This document shows, piece by piece, positions 46,133-55,470 of a DNA stretch of 64,000 bases (position 1 is the first letter of the stretch; each line of letters begins with the position of its first letter). Source of the DNA: Cyrtodaria siliqua (taxonomy: Eukaryota > Mollusca > Bivalvia > Adapedonta > Hiatellidae). The translations under genes and the position numbers were made by a program. The DNA lies in the NCBI GenBank assembly GCA_037043455.1, contig JAWPHD010001268.1, positions 1 through 64,000 of the forward strand, in the 5' to 3' direction. The notes beneath the pieces are model-generated. The model worked only from the letters and a program-made list of their open reading frames with translations. It was not told where the DNA came from and made no database searches.

Positions 46133-46247
46133 GGTATATAGAGTTTAATAACCAGTATTTTTGAGATACGGGAAATATCTCCCGAGGTAGAGAAATGGAG
46201 ATATTTTCAGTATCTCAAAAACATTGGTTATTAAACTATATATTACA
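46133..46247. repeat. Hairpin, stem about 32 bp
   Basis: TATATAGAGTTTAATAACCA, GTATTTTTGAGATAC faces GTATCTCAAAAACATTGGTTATTAAACTATATA, with a loop of about 35 bp. The loop carries GGAAATATCTCCCGAGG, a word also found in the palindrome at 46506. Confidence 0.85.
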
Positions 46248-46308
46248 TAATTTAAAATGATATTTTATTAATATTTCTAATGATTCACCCTTTTTTACAC
46301 CAGTTTGC

Positions 46309-46505
46309 ACGAGAACGCCAAGACGACGTTACGTCATCCAAGACGACGTTACGTCGTACAAACAAAACAAGTGGAACCGGAACTCTTCGTTTATTTCCGT
46401 AATCGTTATTTCCTAGTGGCGGAATCTGACGAAGACGTCCGTAAAACAATCGGAACGTCATTTGACATTCCCGCCAATGACGGAAATGGCCGAGCAATGT
46501 TCCGT
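46309..46505. other. CpG-richer patch with CAAGACGACGTTACGTC direct repeat
   Basis: CAAGACGACGTTACGTC occurs at about 46319 and 46339. The patch to about 46500 has many CG dinucleotides (GACGAAGACGTCCG, CGGAACGTCA) compared with its AT-rich surroundings and is open on both strands. It sits between a hairpin and a palindrome that carry the same GGGAAATATCTCCC word, so it may be the interior of one element spanning about 46133-46600. No gene identified. Confidence 0.45.
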
Positions 46506-46542
46506 ACTGGGAAATATCTCCCACTGGGAGATATTTCCCAGT
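46506..46542. repeat. 37-bp perfect palindrome
   Basis: ACTGGGAAATATCTCCCA, one central C, then TGGGAGATATTTCCCAGT. Confidence 0.95.
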
Positions 46543-47046
46543 AGAGCAAACGAGTTGATATAGCTTTTCTATTCCCAGTATTTCCTATACAAATCACAGA
46601 CTATTATGTAATATAAATGCTGAACGTGGGGTAACGTTTGACGCAGTCCATGGGTCACAGTTTTACAGAAAAATAGAAAAACTGGAAAATCTACACAAAA
46701 ACCTTCTTAATATTCTTCCCTAAAATTAGGTCTACAAGAGCTTAAACATGTAGAATTAGCTTATGGGCTTAGTTTGTTAAAATGATGACCATGCGATCGG
46801 TCAAATTTGGCTCAGCTCCAGGGATCTAAGTTTAACACGAATTATATTTAGGAATTAAAAAAACAAAACTTTTAAGTTTCTGATCATCTTCCAAGATTGT
46901 TCAAATGGTGACCATGCATGTGGTCAACTTAATTTTACCCCATTTCATATCTTCATGAAACCACCATAACTACCAAAGGCTCTTATATACAGAGAATATT
47001 GCATTCAGCATTAGCTTAAGGGCCCCTGCCCAGTTTGTTCAAATAG

Positions 47047-47467
47047 GCCCCGTGTGGTTCCCGGGTGCCCCCGTTTGGTCACGGGGCAAAGAATAGGACC
47101 ACTGCAGATCCCTTTGGAGGAGTAGACAGAGGGGTAGAATCCCCCCAAATTCATGTTCCATTTTATCATTTTTTGTTCATGTTCATTAAAGGTCTTCATC
47201 ATGATCCCTGCATTGTTGCAGGTGCTATCTCGCTCGCATCAAAAGAGCAGTGGCAGAAAAACAATAACGTGGCTCCAGCGTAAATGGAGTTTCTAGGATA
47301 GAATTTGCAGCAACTCTGCAGTTCAGGGTGAGAAGGTTCTAGGCCCATTTTCCATATTTTATCTCGATGTACATGGAAGATGAGCCTGGCATGTTCATGT
47401 CTTTTAGGCGCCATATAACCTTTTCATGTGTTGGTGCACCTTAAAACCCCAATTCAATTCAATTCAA
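47047..47467 (+). mobile_element. Retroposon family A, full-length copy with perfect 12-bp TSD
   Basis: TTGTTCAAATAG flanks both sides (47035-47046 and 47468-47479). It starts GCCCCGTGTGGTTCCCGGGT, passes through GTTTGGTCACGGGGCAAAG, GATCCCTTTGGAGGAGTAGA, ATCATGATCCCTGCATTG and GAGCCTGGCATGTTCATG, and ends CTTAAAACCCCAATTCAATTCAA. At about 421 bp it is a good reference copy. It inserted into a decayed array-element 3' flank (TTCAAATGGTGACCATG words on both sides). Confidence 0.97.
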
Positions 47468-47479
47468 TTGTTCAAATAG

Positions 47480-48404
47480 TTACCCTGTTCAAGTATGGAC
47501 TTATGCACAGTTACATACTAGGCAAACCTGAAAAAAATCTCCGAAATAACTAGGGCCTTTGTCTTTTTATTCTATGTTTAACAAACAGTTAGGATCCATG
47601 CATGTTATAGGAGAAGGGAAAAAAAATAAAAATATATAAAATTCCATTTGATTTCAATGATTTTTTTGGTCGCAAAACAAATTATTATGTGAAAATACAT
47701 ACTGATAGCATACTTAATTGTGAAATATTTTTTTGTTTTTCAGTAAACAAAAAAATCAAACATGCAAATTATTTGTTTATATATACTTTAAAAGTATCTG
47801 ACATTATATGATATTTTTTAAACTTATTGACAACTCCTTGTGTGGCTGTGTGAACCCATGTGGTGCTTAAAATGGCATATATAGGCACTTGTAATTAAAA
47901 TGATCCCAATAAAAAATCAGAAGATGACCTACATGACTGTATGCTTGCCAAGTAAGTATAATTGAATAAAATCAAATTGTCGTGGAATAAACAATAATAT
48001 ACAGTTTCACAAATTTGTGAGCATTTTGCAACTTTAAATTGACTATTTTTTACTCAGGCAAGTTTCCGATGTTGTTTTGTAAATGGCGGTTCAAACTTGC
48101 AGCGGAGGAAATAAAACAAACTATTTTTTCCAATTATTTTTTTCTTTTTGAAAATAGGATTATTTTGAGAGGAGGGTTCGTAAAACATAGAATAAAACAA
48201 AAGGCCGAGAGCAAGTCTATATTTTACATACAGCATAAGTTTCTGGTCATCTACTATTAGTTTGTTCTTGTTCAAAAAGTGAACCTGGGGTTAAATTTGT
48301 CCCAGGGATCACAGTTTAGCAGAGTTGTATATACTTGAGGATACAGGAAATCTTTGAGGTCTTTTAAATTTAATTATCTCACCCTGAAACTGCCTTTTCT
48401 GTTA
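47480..48404. other. Decayed repeat flank and anonymous sequence
   Basis: 47480-47540 and 48255-48390 carry GTTCAAATAGTTACCCTG, GTGAACCTGGGGTTAAATTT and AGGGATCACAGTTTAGC words like the 3' flank at 43610-43680. The rest is AT-rich with no feature. It lies immediately upstream of the SLC6 exon region. Confidence 0.45.
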
Positions 48405-48768
48405 GCCGTAAAAAAAAAAAAAAATGTGTTTCCGGTGGCCCGACCGACCCTATTTTTAAGGGGCCGACCATAAAACTTTTTATGATTTTTTTTTTTTAAT
48501 CATTAAAAATAAAATTTAAAATAAATAAATATTTGTTCTGAACAATGATTTATCACAATATAACAAGGTAAACTGACATCACAGAGAAATTTTCAGTTGT
48601 ATCATCAACTTGTATGGGGTTTATGAGATAAATACATGTAGAATCTCACAATATCTTACTCCAAAAAAAACAACAGAAAAGCAAAAAAAATATAAAAAAG
48701 CCTACCTACCTACCCTATTTTTTCAGAGCATGCAATAGGAAACACACCTATTTTTTTTTTTGGCCTTA
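48405..48768. mobile_element. TIR element with TGTGTTTCC ends (copy 2)
   Basis: Left A-run, then AATGTGTTTCCGGTGGCCCG and ACCGACCCTATTTTTAAGGG. Right: TACCTACCTACCCTATTTTT, then GCAATAGGAAACACACCTA, a T-run and GGCC. The termini are inverted relative to each other and match the copies at 35195 and 54701. Confidence 0.82.
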
Positions 48769-48886
48769 CTGTTGCAATTAGTGTCTACAATGCCACAAGG
48801 TACAGGTGAGCGATTCAGGGCCAATATGGAGTAGCTCTAAAATAACTTCGTAGATAATATGTTGACATGTTTTTCATTCGTTTTAG

Positions 48887-49064
48887 GACAAGCAGAGTAT
48901 GTCCAGCTCAAATGGGAGTTCAATCGAGAAGATTGTGGCTAAAGAGAAGGTTGAGCGTGACGGATGGAAAGGAACATTGGATTTCATACTGACCTGTGTA
49001 GGCTTCGCTGTGGGGCTTGGCAACATATGGCGGTTTCCTTATCTCTGCTATAAAAGCGGAGGAG
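48887..49064 (+). CDS. SLC6 family Na+/Cl- dependent transporter, N-terminal/TM1 exon
   Basis: From the Met at 48899 the exon encodes 55 residues plus one base. After a charged N-terminus ([11 protein letters not shown]) comes TM1, [20 protein letters not shown], then [28 protein letters not shown] is the signature of SLC6 transporters, which couple Na+ and Cl- gradients to uptake of neurotransmitters and amino acids across the plasma membrane. Gly, not Asp, in the FAVGLGN position (monoamine carriers have FAVDLGN) points to the amino-acid/GABA/taurine/creatine side of the family. An acceptor (TTCGTTTTAG) ends at 48886 and reads in frame DKQSM, so an upstream exon, coding or 5' UTR, is likely. 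The donor is GTGAGC at 49065; intron phase 1. The next exon is at 55471. Confidence 0.96.
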
Positions 49065-49124
49065 GTGAGCTGCAATTTAATTTCAAAACTGTTTGTTTGG
49101 TGTTTTAAGTTCATTTTTCAGCAC

Positions 49125-49742
49125 ATTTTAGGTTATGTACGATGGTCGTTTTTTTCGAGGCAGACCACCCATTTTATCCTGGGTAGTACCTGTGAGGGAG
49201 CATCTCCGTGGCCGAGTGACAATACGTGGTCCCTCATTAATTCTATTAAGCGATGGGAAAGCCTATATTAGCAGGATTTTATAATGGATATTTCGACAAT
49301 AAAACACGTTTAAAAACATTTTTTTACTGAAAAATATGCCAACCTGTTTAAAATTACCTATTAAATGTTTTCATTTTACAATGTGCAAACTTTTTAAGCC
49401 GAAATTAAGGTTTTATTTCACACGGCAGCCAACCCCGTTTTTGCTTCTTGGAGAAGGGGTTGGATGGGGTATGAAACTTTGTGCTCGGACCACGTAATGG
49501 TTAACAACGTTGCGTTATAAACCTTCTCGCCTCTCACCGCTACGGGTTCGAATCCCACCGCTGCGGGTTCGAATCCCACCGGGAGCTGGACTTGCGCGGA
49601 AGTGTTGATTCTTACGAATGGCAGGAGGTGTACAGTACTGGTTCTACCCAGGAAAAATGGGTGGTCTGCATCCACCACAAAAAATTTACCGTCATATAAT
49701 TATAACCTTACATGTGTTGAATATGACGTAAAACACCAAACA
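49125..49742 (+). mobile_element. tRNA-derived SINE (family C), interrupted and rearranged
   Basis: A head fragment GCATCTCCGTGGCCGAGTG at about 49201 and the rest, from TAATGGTTAACAACGTTGCG (49495) to TATGACGTAAAACACCAAAC (49740), are separated by about 280 bp. The separating piece begins ACGTGGTCC and ends GGACCACGT, inverted termini. The B box is duplicated (GGGTTCGAATCCCACCG twice, 49544-49582). Left of the head, 49135-49190 is the 3' part of another family C copy on the minus strand (GGCAGACCACCCATTTTATC, CTGGGTAGTACC). Confidence 0.72.
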
Positions 49743-50191
49743 AAGAACCTGTGAATACTGTATACCTCAATAAAAAATAACATTTTAAAGGAACTAACAA
49801 GTATCCTAAATATAACATCATTTTAAATCATTGATATGCAATTAAATTCATTGATGCGAGTACAATTTTGGATAAATTCTTTAACAATTTATCAATGACC
49901 ATTTAAATATTACATAGGGCGAGTAACTCAAAAACAAATGTTCCTGCCCTGACCTTGAATCCTTGTCTTCCCTGTAGGATATTGTAAATCAGATATCTCA
50001 TATTTATTATCATCTATGGTAACTAATTTTTGTAAAGTTTTCCAACAACTTGCAACTCTCTACCTGTTAATATGGCTAATCTTGCCATCATAAGGAGATG
50101 TTCAAGATTAGAATGATTTGTTTTTGCAATGGTTGACCTGATTTTGTTTGAACATTGTACAAATTGGTAAATACCATTAATAATTGGATTA

Positions 50192-50896
50192 CGTAATAGA
50201 TAGAGTCTGGTCTCAGCGAGTTTAAATGGCTTATTTAAACACAGAGATGGGCGTAGCCCATCGAGGTGTTTAAATAACCAGTGAGCTGGGACCAGACTCT
50301 ATCTTTTTTGTAGCGTGGTGTACTTAGTAACACTGTGACGTCATAGTGACCGTACTCTAAATTCCAATATCCGGTAGTTGTAGAACGGCATAGCCACGCC
50401 CCTTTAGTTACCCCAAATTAAACAATTTAATGCTCTGCATTCATCAAAGGAAATGTCACCGATGGGATGTTAAAGGGACCGGAGGTGACCTGGCAGTGGA
50501 ATTGGTGCCATTACAAATTCAAGAAAAAACTGCCAATAAAGTTTGTTGATGTATTATTTATGAAATGTTTGGAGTGTTTGTTTAAAACACGACCGTAATC
50601 ATCAATATCAATTCATACTCAAGAAAACAGACAAACATTTGGTAGCCTGGCAGCATTCTAACTATAGTCTCAGCTACTGGCCTTAGTGCTATTTCGAGCC
50701 TTGTAGCATGGTCGGTGACATTTCCTTTGATGAATGCAGAGCATGAAATCGTTTAATTTAGGGTAACTAAAGGGGCGTGGCAACACCGTACTACAACTAC
50801 CGGATATTGGAATTTAGAGTACGGTCACTATGACGTCACAGTGTTACTAAGTACACCATGCTACAAAAAAGATGGAGTCTGTCTCTATCTATTACT
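50192..50896. mobile_element. Foldback/MITE element with arms of about 160 bp
   Basis: 50303-50463 is inverted at 50709-50872 with few differences. TGTAGCGTGGTGTACTTAGT faces ACTAAGTACACCATGCTACA, GTGACGTCATAGTGACCGTA faces TACGGTCACTATGACGTCAC, and TTCATCAAAGGAAATGTCAC faces GTGACATTTCCTTTGATGAA. Outside the left arm lies a nested hairpin GATAGAGTCTGGTCTCAGC/GCTGGGACCAGACTCTATC (50199-50303). The extreme ends GTAATAGATAGAG and CTCTATCTATTAC are also inverted. No transposase ORF. Confidence 0.92.
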
Positions 50897-51042
50897 TGTA
50901 ATGTGCTTTAGTTTCCATTTGAAGCTTGTGTGTTAATTATTGATTATGAAAATGGTCGTCTGGAGAACTCTTCAAGTCTGCAGACTGTGTTGTTCTATTA
51001 ATCATAGCTTAGTTCATAAGGGGGCTTTAATGATTCGAAATG

Positions 51043-51185
51043 TTTGTGGAGCGCTGTGGTAGAGCATTGGACCCATGATTGAAAAGTCGTAGGTTCGATC
51101 CCCGCCATTGCCATATGCGTTGTGTCACTGAGCAAGACACTTTATCTGCATTTGCGTGGTACTGGTTCTACCCAGGAAGATATTC
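51043..51185 (+). mobile_element. tRNA-derived SINE (family E)
   Basis: A tRNA-like head with A box TGTGGTAGAGCATTGGAC and B box GGTTCGATCCCCGCC, then TGTGTCACTGAGCAAGACAC, TTTATCTGCATTTGC and GTACTGGTTCTACCCAGGAA. The head retains the geometry of a tRNA, but an acceptor stem is not completed and the sequence runs on into SINE body. The GAGCAAGACACTT core resembles the family D GGGCAAGACACTT core, and GGTTCTACCCAGGA is shared with families B and C. Confidence 0.85.
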
Positions 51186-51323
51186 GGAGTGATTCAAACT
51201 TTCGTTACAATCAATGTAAAGTAAATAAGTTAACTAATGATTCGAAAAGTAGGTAATTTTGAAAGGCTCATAAAGATCAGACAAGGCTGAGAAGTGTTGC
51301 TTGAGATTTGACAAGTATTTTTT

Positions 51324-52539
51324 AGCTCTACTGGCCAAAAGCCAGCAGAGCTTATGGGATGCCGAGTTGTCCGTCGTCCCTTTGTCCATCGTCCGTCCGT
51401 CGTTAACTTTTGTCAAGACGATAGGGCCTTCATGTTTCATACGATCTTTACCAACCTTTACCAGATAGTTAATATCAATGAAAGCATCTTTACCAACCTT
51501 TACCAGATTGTTAATATCAATGAAAGCTCGGACAAGTTTGAAAACAGCCAGATTGGACCAGAACGGCGGCGTTATGGCCCTTGATTTTGTTAAAATTGCT
51601 GTAAGACGATAGAGCCTTCATTTTTCATCCGATCATTACCAAACTTTACCATTGTTAATATAGGTGAAAGCTTGGACAAGTTCGAAAAGCCAAATCGGAC
51701 CATTAACACCAGAGTTGTGGCTCTTGTTTGCTGAAAAATGACATATTCTGCGTTGTGAACTCTCTAGCACCTTCATTTTTTATTTGATCTTTACCAAACT
51801 TGGCCAGATTGTTGATATTGATGAAAGCTCAGACAAGTTAAGACGATAGAGCCTTCATTTTTCATCCGATCTTTACCAAATCTCAACAGATTGTTAATAT
51901 CAATGAAAGCTCGGAGAAGTTTGGAAAACAGCTATATAGGACCAGGAACACCAGAGTTATGTGCCCTTGAATTATTGAAAAATGCCATTTATAGCCTTGT
52001 GAACACTCTAGCGCCTTCGTTTTTATTCGATCTTTCCCAAACTTGGGCAGATTGTTGATATCAATGAAAGCTCGGACGAGTTTTAAAACCAGCCAGATCT
52101 AACCAGTCACATCTCGTAAGAAACCTTGGTTCTTTTTTTTTAATTGGGAGCGTAGGGGCCCTTTGTTGGATCAGTTTTACATAGAGTTATAGGGAAGAAC
52201 AATCTTCTTCTCTGAAACTACAAGAGATAAAGGTTTAATATTTTTTATTTATTATCAGCTTATGGATCCTCTACCTTCTTCCTTCTTCTCTGAAACTACA
52301 AGAGCCAGAGGTTTCATATTTTATATATACCATCAGCTTATGGTCCTCTACCAAGTTTGTTCAAATATTAACGAAAGTTTGTTTTGTTTTAAAGCTAGCC
52401 AAACTTGAGCCAAATACATCCCTCCCCTATATCTTGGTAATTGAAGACACTTTTTAAAAAGAAAAATTGATACTGCCCTTCCAGATGGGGGACTCCATAT
52501 AGCCAGTAGAGCGATACAGGCCCTCTTGGGCCTCTTGTT
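51324..52539 (+). mobile_element. Complete hairpin-array-3'-flank element
   Basis: 5' hairpin AGCTCTACTGGCC/GGCCAGCAGAGCT type (51324-51352, loop AAAA). A TCGTCCGTCCGTCGTTAACT leader and a decayed 161-bp array (about 51405-52135) follow. The 3' flank starts GGGCCCTTTGTTGGATCAGT and GAAACTACAAGAGATAAAGG and ends GCGATACAGGCCCTCTTGGG, CCTCTTGTT. It is the only copy here with both ends intact. A near-palindrome CAGGCCCTCTTGGGCCTC sits just inside the 3' terminus, as a subterminal hairpin does in Helitron/Helentron-type elements. No Rep/helicase is encoded. Confidence 0.88.
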
Positions 52540-52540
52540 C

Positions 52541-52828
52541 ATCGGATCTTTTCCAAACATTACCAGACAAAAATGAAAGCTCGAACGATTTTGAAAACCG
52601 GCTAGATTGGACCAGTAACACCAGAGTTTTGGCCCTTAATTTAGTTAATTGCTGTATTTTGCCTCGTTATGGACAATAGGGCCTTAATTTTATATCCGAT
52701 ATTTAACAAACTTTACCACGTTGTTACTATCAATGAAAGTTATCAACCAAATCGGAGTTGTGGCCCTTGATTTAGTACAGAATGCTGCATTTTGCCTCAT
52801 TAAGACGAAAGAGCCTTTATTTGGCTAG
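52541..52828 (+). repeat. Two more 161-bp monomers, interrupted by a family A retroposon
   Basis: Directly after the element end at 52539 the sequence enters mid-monomer (CATCGGATCTTTTCCAAACA) and continues through TTTTGCCTCGTTATGGACAA and TGCCTCATTAAGACGAAAG up to the retroposon at 52829. Confidence 0.75.
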
Positions 52829-53249
52829 GCCCCGTGTGGTTCCCGGGGACCCCGTTTGGTCACGGGGCAAAGAATATGGCCACTGCAGATCCCTTTGGAG
52901 GGGTAGGCAGAAGGGTAGAATCCCACCAAATTCATGTTCATTTTATCATTTTTTGTTCATGTTCATTAAAGGTCTTCATTATGATCCCTGCATTGTTTCA
53001 GGTGCCATCTCGCTAACATCAAAAGAGCAGTGGCAGAAAAACAATAAACGTGACTCCAGCATAAATGGAGTTTTTACAAACGAATTTGCAGCAACTCTGC
53101 AGTTCAGGGTGAGAAGGTTCTAGGCCCATTTTCCATATTTTATCTCGATGTACATGGAGGATGAGCCTGGCATGTTCATGCCTGTTAGGCGCCATATAAG
53201 CTTTCATGTGTTGGTGCGCCTTAAAACCCAATTCAGTTCAATTCAGTTA
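52829..53249 (+). mobile_element. Retroposon family A, full-length copy with 10-bp TSD
   Basis: Flanked by ATTTGGCTAG (52819-52828) and ATTTGGCCAG (53250-53259), one mismatch. It starts GCCCCGTGTGGTTCCCGGGG and ends CTTAAAACCCAATTCAGTTC, AATTCAGTTA; the tail has G variants (ATTCAGTTCA). The most diverged of the four copies, so probably the oldest, with its TSD mismatch in keeping. Confidence 0.93.
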
Positions 53250-53671
53250 ATTTGGCCAGATTTTAGTGAAGCTTTGCAGGAATGATCAGTACCAAGCCAA
53301 ATAGTACATATCGTCACCGTGTTCCGGTTGAATGATTTTTGGGGTGTAATGGCCCTTTACAGGTTTTAATTCACAAACTTGTCTGCATGGACTGATTCTC
53401 CTGAACCCCTGGCCGAATTTAAACGAAAATAAGGACCTCGGTATTGATATTGAATTCTCGGGATGATATCAGATGCGATATGGAAAAAAGAGAGCGATAA
53501 TTTTTACATACATAAATTAATATGAAAAAAAGTTCCAATACAGTCCACAACATTATACAAGCTTTTCAAAAGTCCCCCTGTTACCACGGATAAGCTAGAG
53601 AGTATCTAGAGTGTGCTTATTTAGGGCTGAATATTTCTGTAACTTGGGACAGTTTTTCTTAGGCCTAATAT

Positions 53672-54628
53672 AATGGTACCTGTGTTTACTGTAACATTTT
53701 TGGGAAAAAATGAGTCGGACGATAGGCTTTTGTCCAACCAGGCTTTTTAACCAGGTTTTCTGAGAAAAACCCTCGAAAAACCTGGTTATTAGGTTTAGTA
53801 TGTCGTTTGGCGGGCGGGCGGGCGATTAGGAATGAGATTTTGTGATGAAACTTGCAGGGTAGGTAGATTATATGAAAAAGAAGCTTTTTTTGCATTTGGT
53901 GTGACTGGGGTCAAGGTCACTTTTACTAAAAGTAGGAAACGATGGGATTGCATTTGGGGTCACTGGGGTCAAGGATACTGTTACTAAAAATAGAACATGG
54001 TTTTCCGCTTAGTAACTTTTGTTAGGATGAGGTATTGCAATGAAACTTGCAGGTAGGTAACTTATATGTAAAGGAAGCTTGGGATGGCATTTGGAGCCAC
54101 TGTGGTCAAGGTCACTGTTACTAAAAATAAAAAAAATGGTGTCCACTCAATAACTTCTGTTAGAAATTAGTTATTGCAATGAAATAACTTTTGTTCAGAA
54201 TGAGGTATTGTGATGAAACTTGCAGGGTAGGTAGCTTATATGGAAAGGAAGCTTGGGATTGCATTTTGGGTCACTGGGGTCAAGGTCAAGCTGTGTCTAA
54301 AAACAGATAAATGGTTTCCGTTCAGAAAACCTGGTTTTCGTGAAATTTCCACATTTCTTGTTATTTTATCTTTTGCTTTTATTTTATTTTTCATAAATGA
54401 AGACTAATGTCGAACAATTATATACGATTCTACTGTATCTCGCTTTGTACAGAAAATATGCACTTGCAATTTTGGCGCAGTTTATATGCGAGTGTGCTTG
54501 CATTTTCTCCCACTGACAAATTGAATAATTGTTGGAATAATTAGATATTTTTTTATTCTTAATAAAAAAAAAAAGGAATCGGCAGTGTTTTAAGGGAGTC
54601 GATTGAATTACAGTAAACACAGGTATTA
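53672..54628. mobile_element. Candidate TIR element enclosing an array element
   Basis: TACCTGTGTTTACTGTAA at about 53677-53694 is inverted as TTACAGTAAACACAGGTA at about 54608-54625. The 0.9 kb between includes the whole hairpin-array element at 53749-54362. The terminal match is only 18 bp, so a chance pairing cannot be excluded. Confidence 0.45.
53749..54362 (+). mobile_element. Second-type hairpin-ended array element
   Basis: 5' hairpin AACCAGGTTTTC, then GAAAAACCTGGTT (53749-53787), and a GGCGGGCGGGCGGGCGA leader. Tandem units marked by (C)TGGGGTCAAGG(T/A) lie at 53907, 53965, 54102 and 54276, with GATGAAACTTGCAGG and GGAAGCTTGGGAT. The 3' part re-uses AAAACCTGGTTTTCG and ends CACATTTCTTGTT. 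The plan is the same as the AGCTCTACTGG elements with wholly different sequence. Confidence 0.8.
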
Positions 54629-54700
54629 TTTGATTTCACCTTAGTTCTCTGCTAGGGAACAAATGTGTATTACCAGTGTATTTTAACTCTGCAAACTATA

Positions 54701-54991
54701 AGGCCTAAAAAAAAATATGTGTGTTTCCGGTTTCCCGACCGACCCTACTTTTTCACCGCCGACCCTAAATATTTTTAGCGAAAAAAAGAAAGAAAATAAT
54801 TAAAAAAAAAAAAGAAAAAAATTGTTAAGCATAGAAAGGTTATCAAAAAGTTGCCTTAGTACAAAAATGGCATAATATATGCGAACAATATATATAAAAA
54901 AAATATCTAAAAAAAAAACTTTTTCCTACCTACCTACCCTAACTTTTTGACAGGTTGAAACCAGAAACTCACATATCTTTTTTTTAGGCCT
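54701..54991. mobile_element. TIR element with TGTGTTTCC ends (copy 3)
   Basis: AGGCCTAAAAAAAAATATGT, GTGTTTCCGGTTTC on the left mirrors GAAACCAGAAACTCACATAT, CTTTTTTTTAGGCCT on the right, giving inverted ends of about 35 bp. Interior: CCCGACCGACCCTACTTTTT and CTACCTACCTACCCTAACTT as in the other copies. A fourth, 3'-less fragment is at about 56125-56210 (GGCCGACCATAAAAAATG, CTACCCACAAAAAAGGGAC). Confidence 0.88.
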
Positions 54992-55470
54992 AATGTTTAA
55001 TAAGATGATGAAGTAGCATCCAGATCACCTTCTTTCCCTTTAATTGCTTGAACATGATGTAACCAAGTACAGGATTGCCATATTTCCGGATTAAATGCGG
55101 AAGCAGGATTTTTCAGTGCTTGTCCGGATCACCGGTTTAATATCTAAAATATCCGGATTGTCAATAAAATGAACTTAAGTATTTTGACTGATTAAAATAT
55201 TCTGCTGAAACAAAGTAGTTCATGTGTTTAAAAGTATGTTACCCGTAATTAATCAATTTTCGATCGTAATTAATCAACTCTCTGTCGTATTCAAACTATT
55301 TTAAAAGTATTCATAAAAATAAAAAATAAAACTGTAAAGTAACTGCAACAATTAAGCCTCTCCGGAATTTTCTTTGCATGCTATTTATAAATCTAATAAT
55401 ATTAAATCTCTGGATTTTTAGGTTAATAGTTTGGAAGCCCTGTAATTAATACAATCATATATATTTTCAG

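Larger units (their letters stand above)
49065..55470 (+). other. Intron of the SLC6 gene, 6.4 kb, repeat-filled
   Basis: Bounded by GTGAGC and a pyrimidine-rich ATATATTTTCAG; phase 1. It holds at least one interrupted tRNA-SINE, a 700-bp foldback element, another tRNA-SINE, two array elements, a family A retroposon and two TIR elements. No alternative exon was recognised inside. Confidence 0.9.

Noticed and set aside
51043..51120. Functional tRNA gene
   Set aside because: A and B boxes are present, but the acceptor stem is not completed and the sequence continues into SINE modules. The same holds at 17812, 14920-15152, 49495 and 61168.
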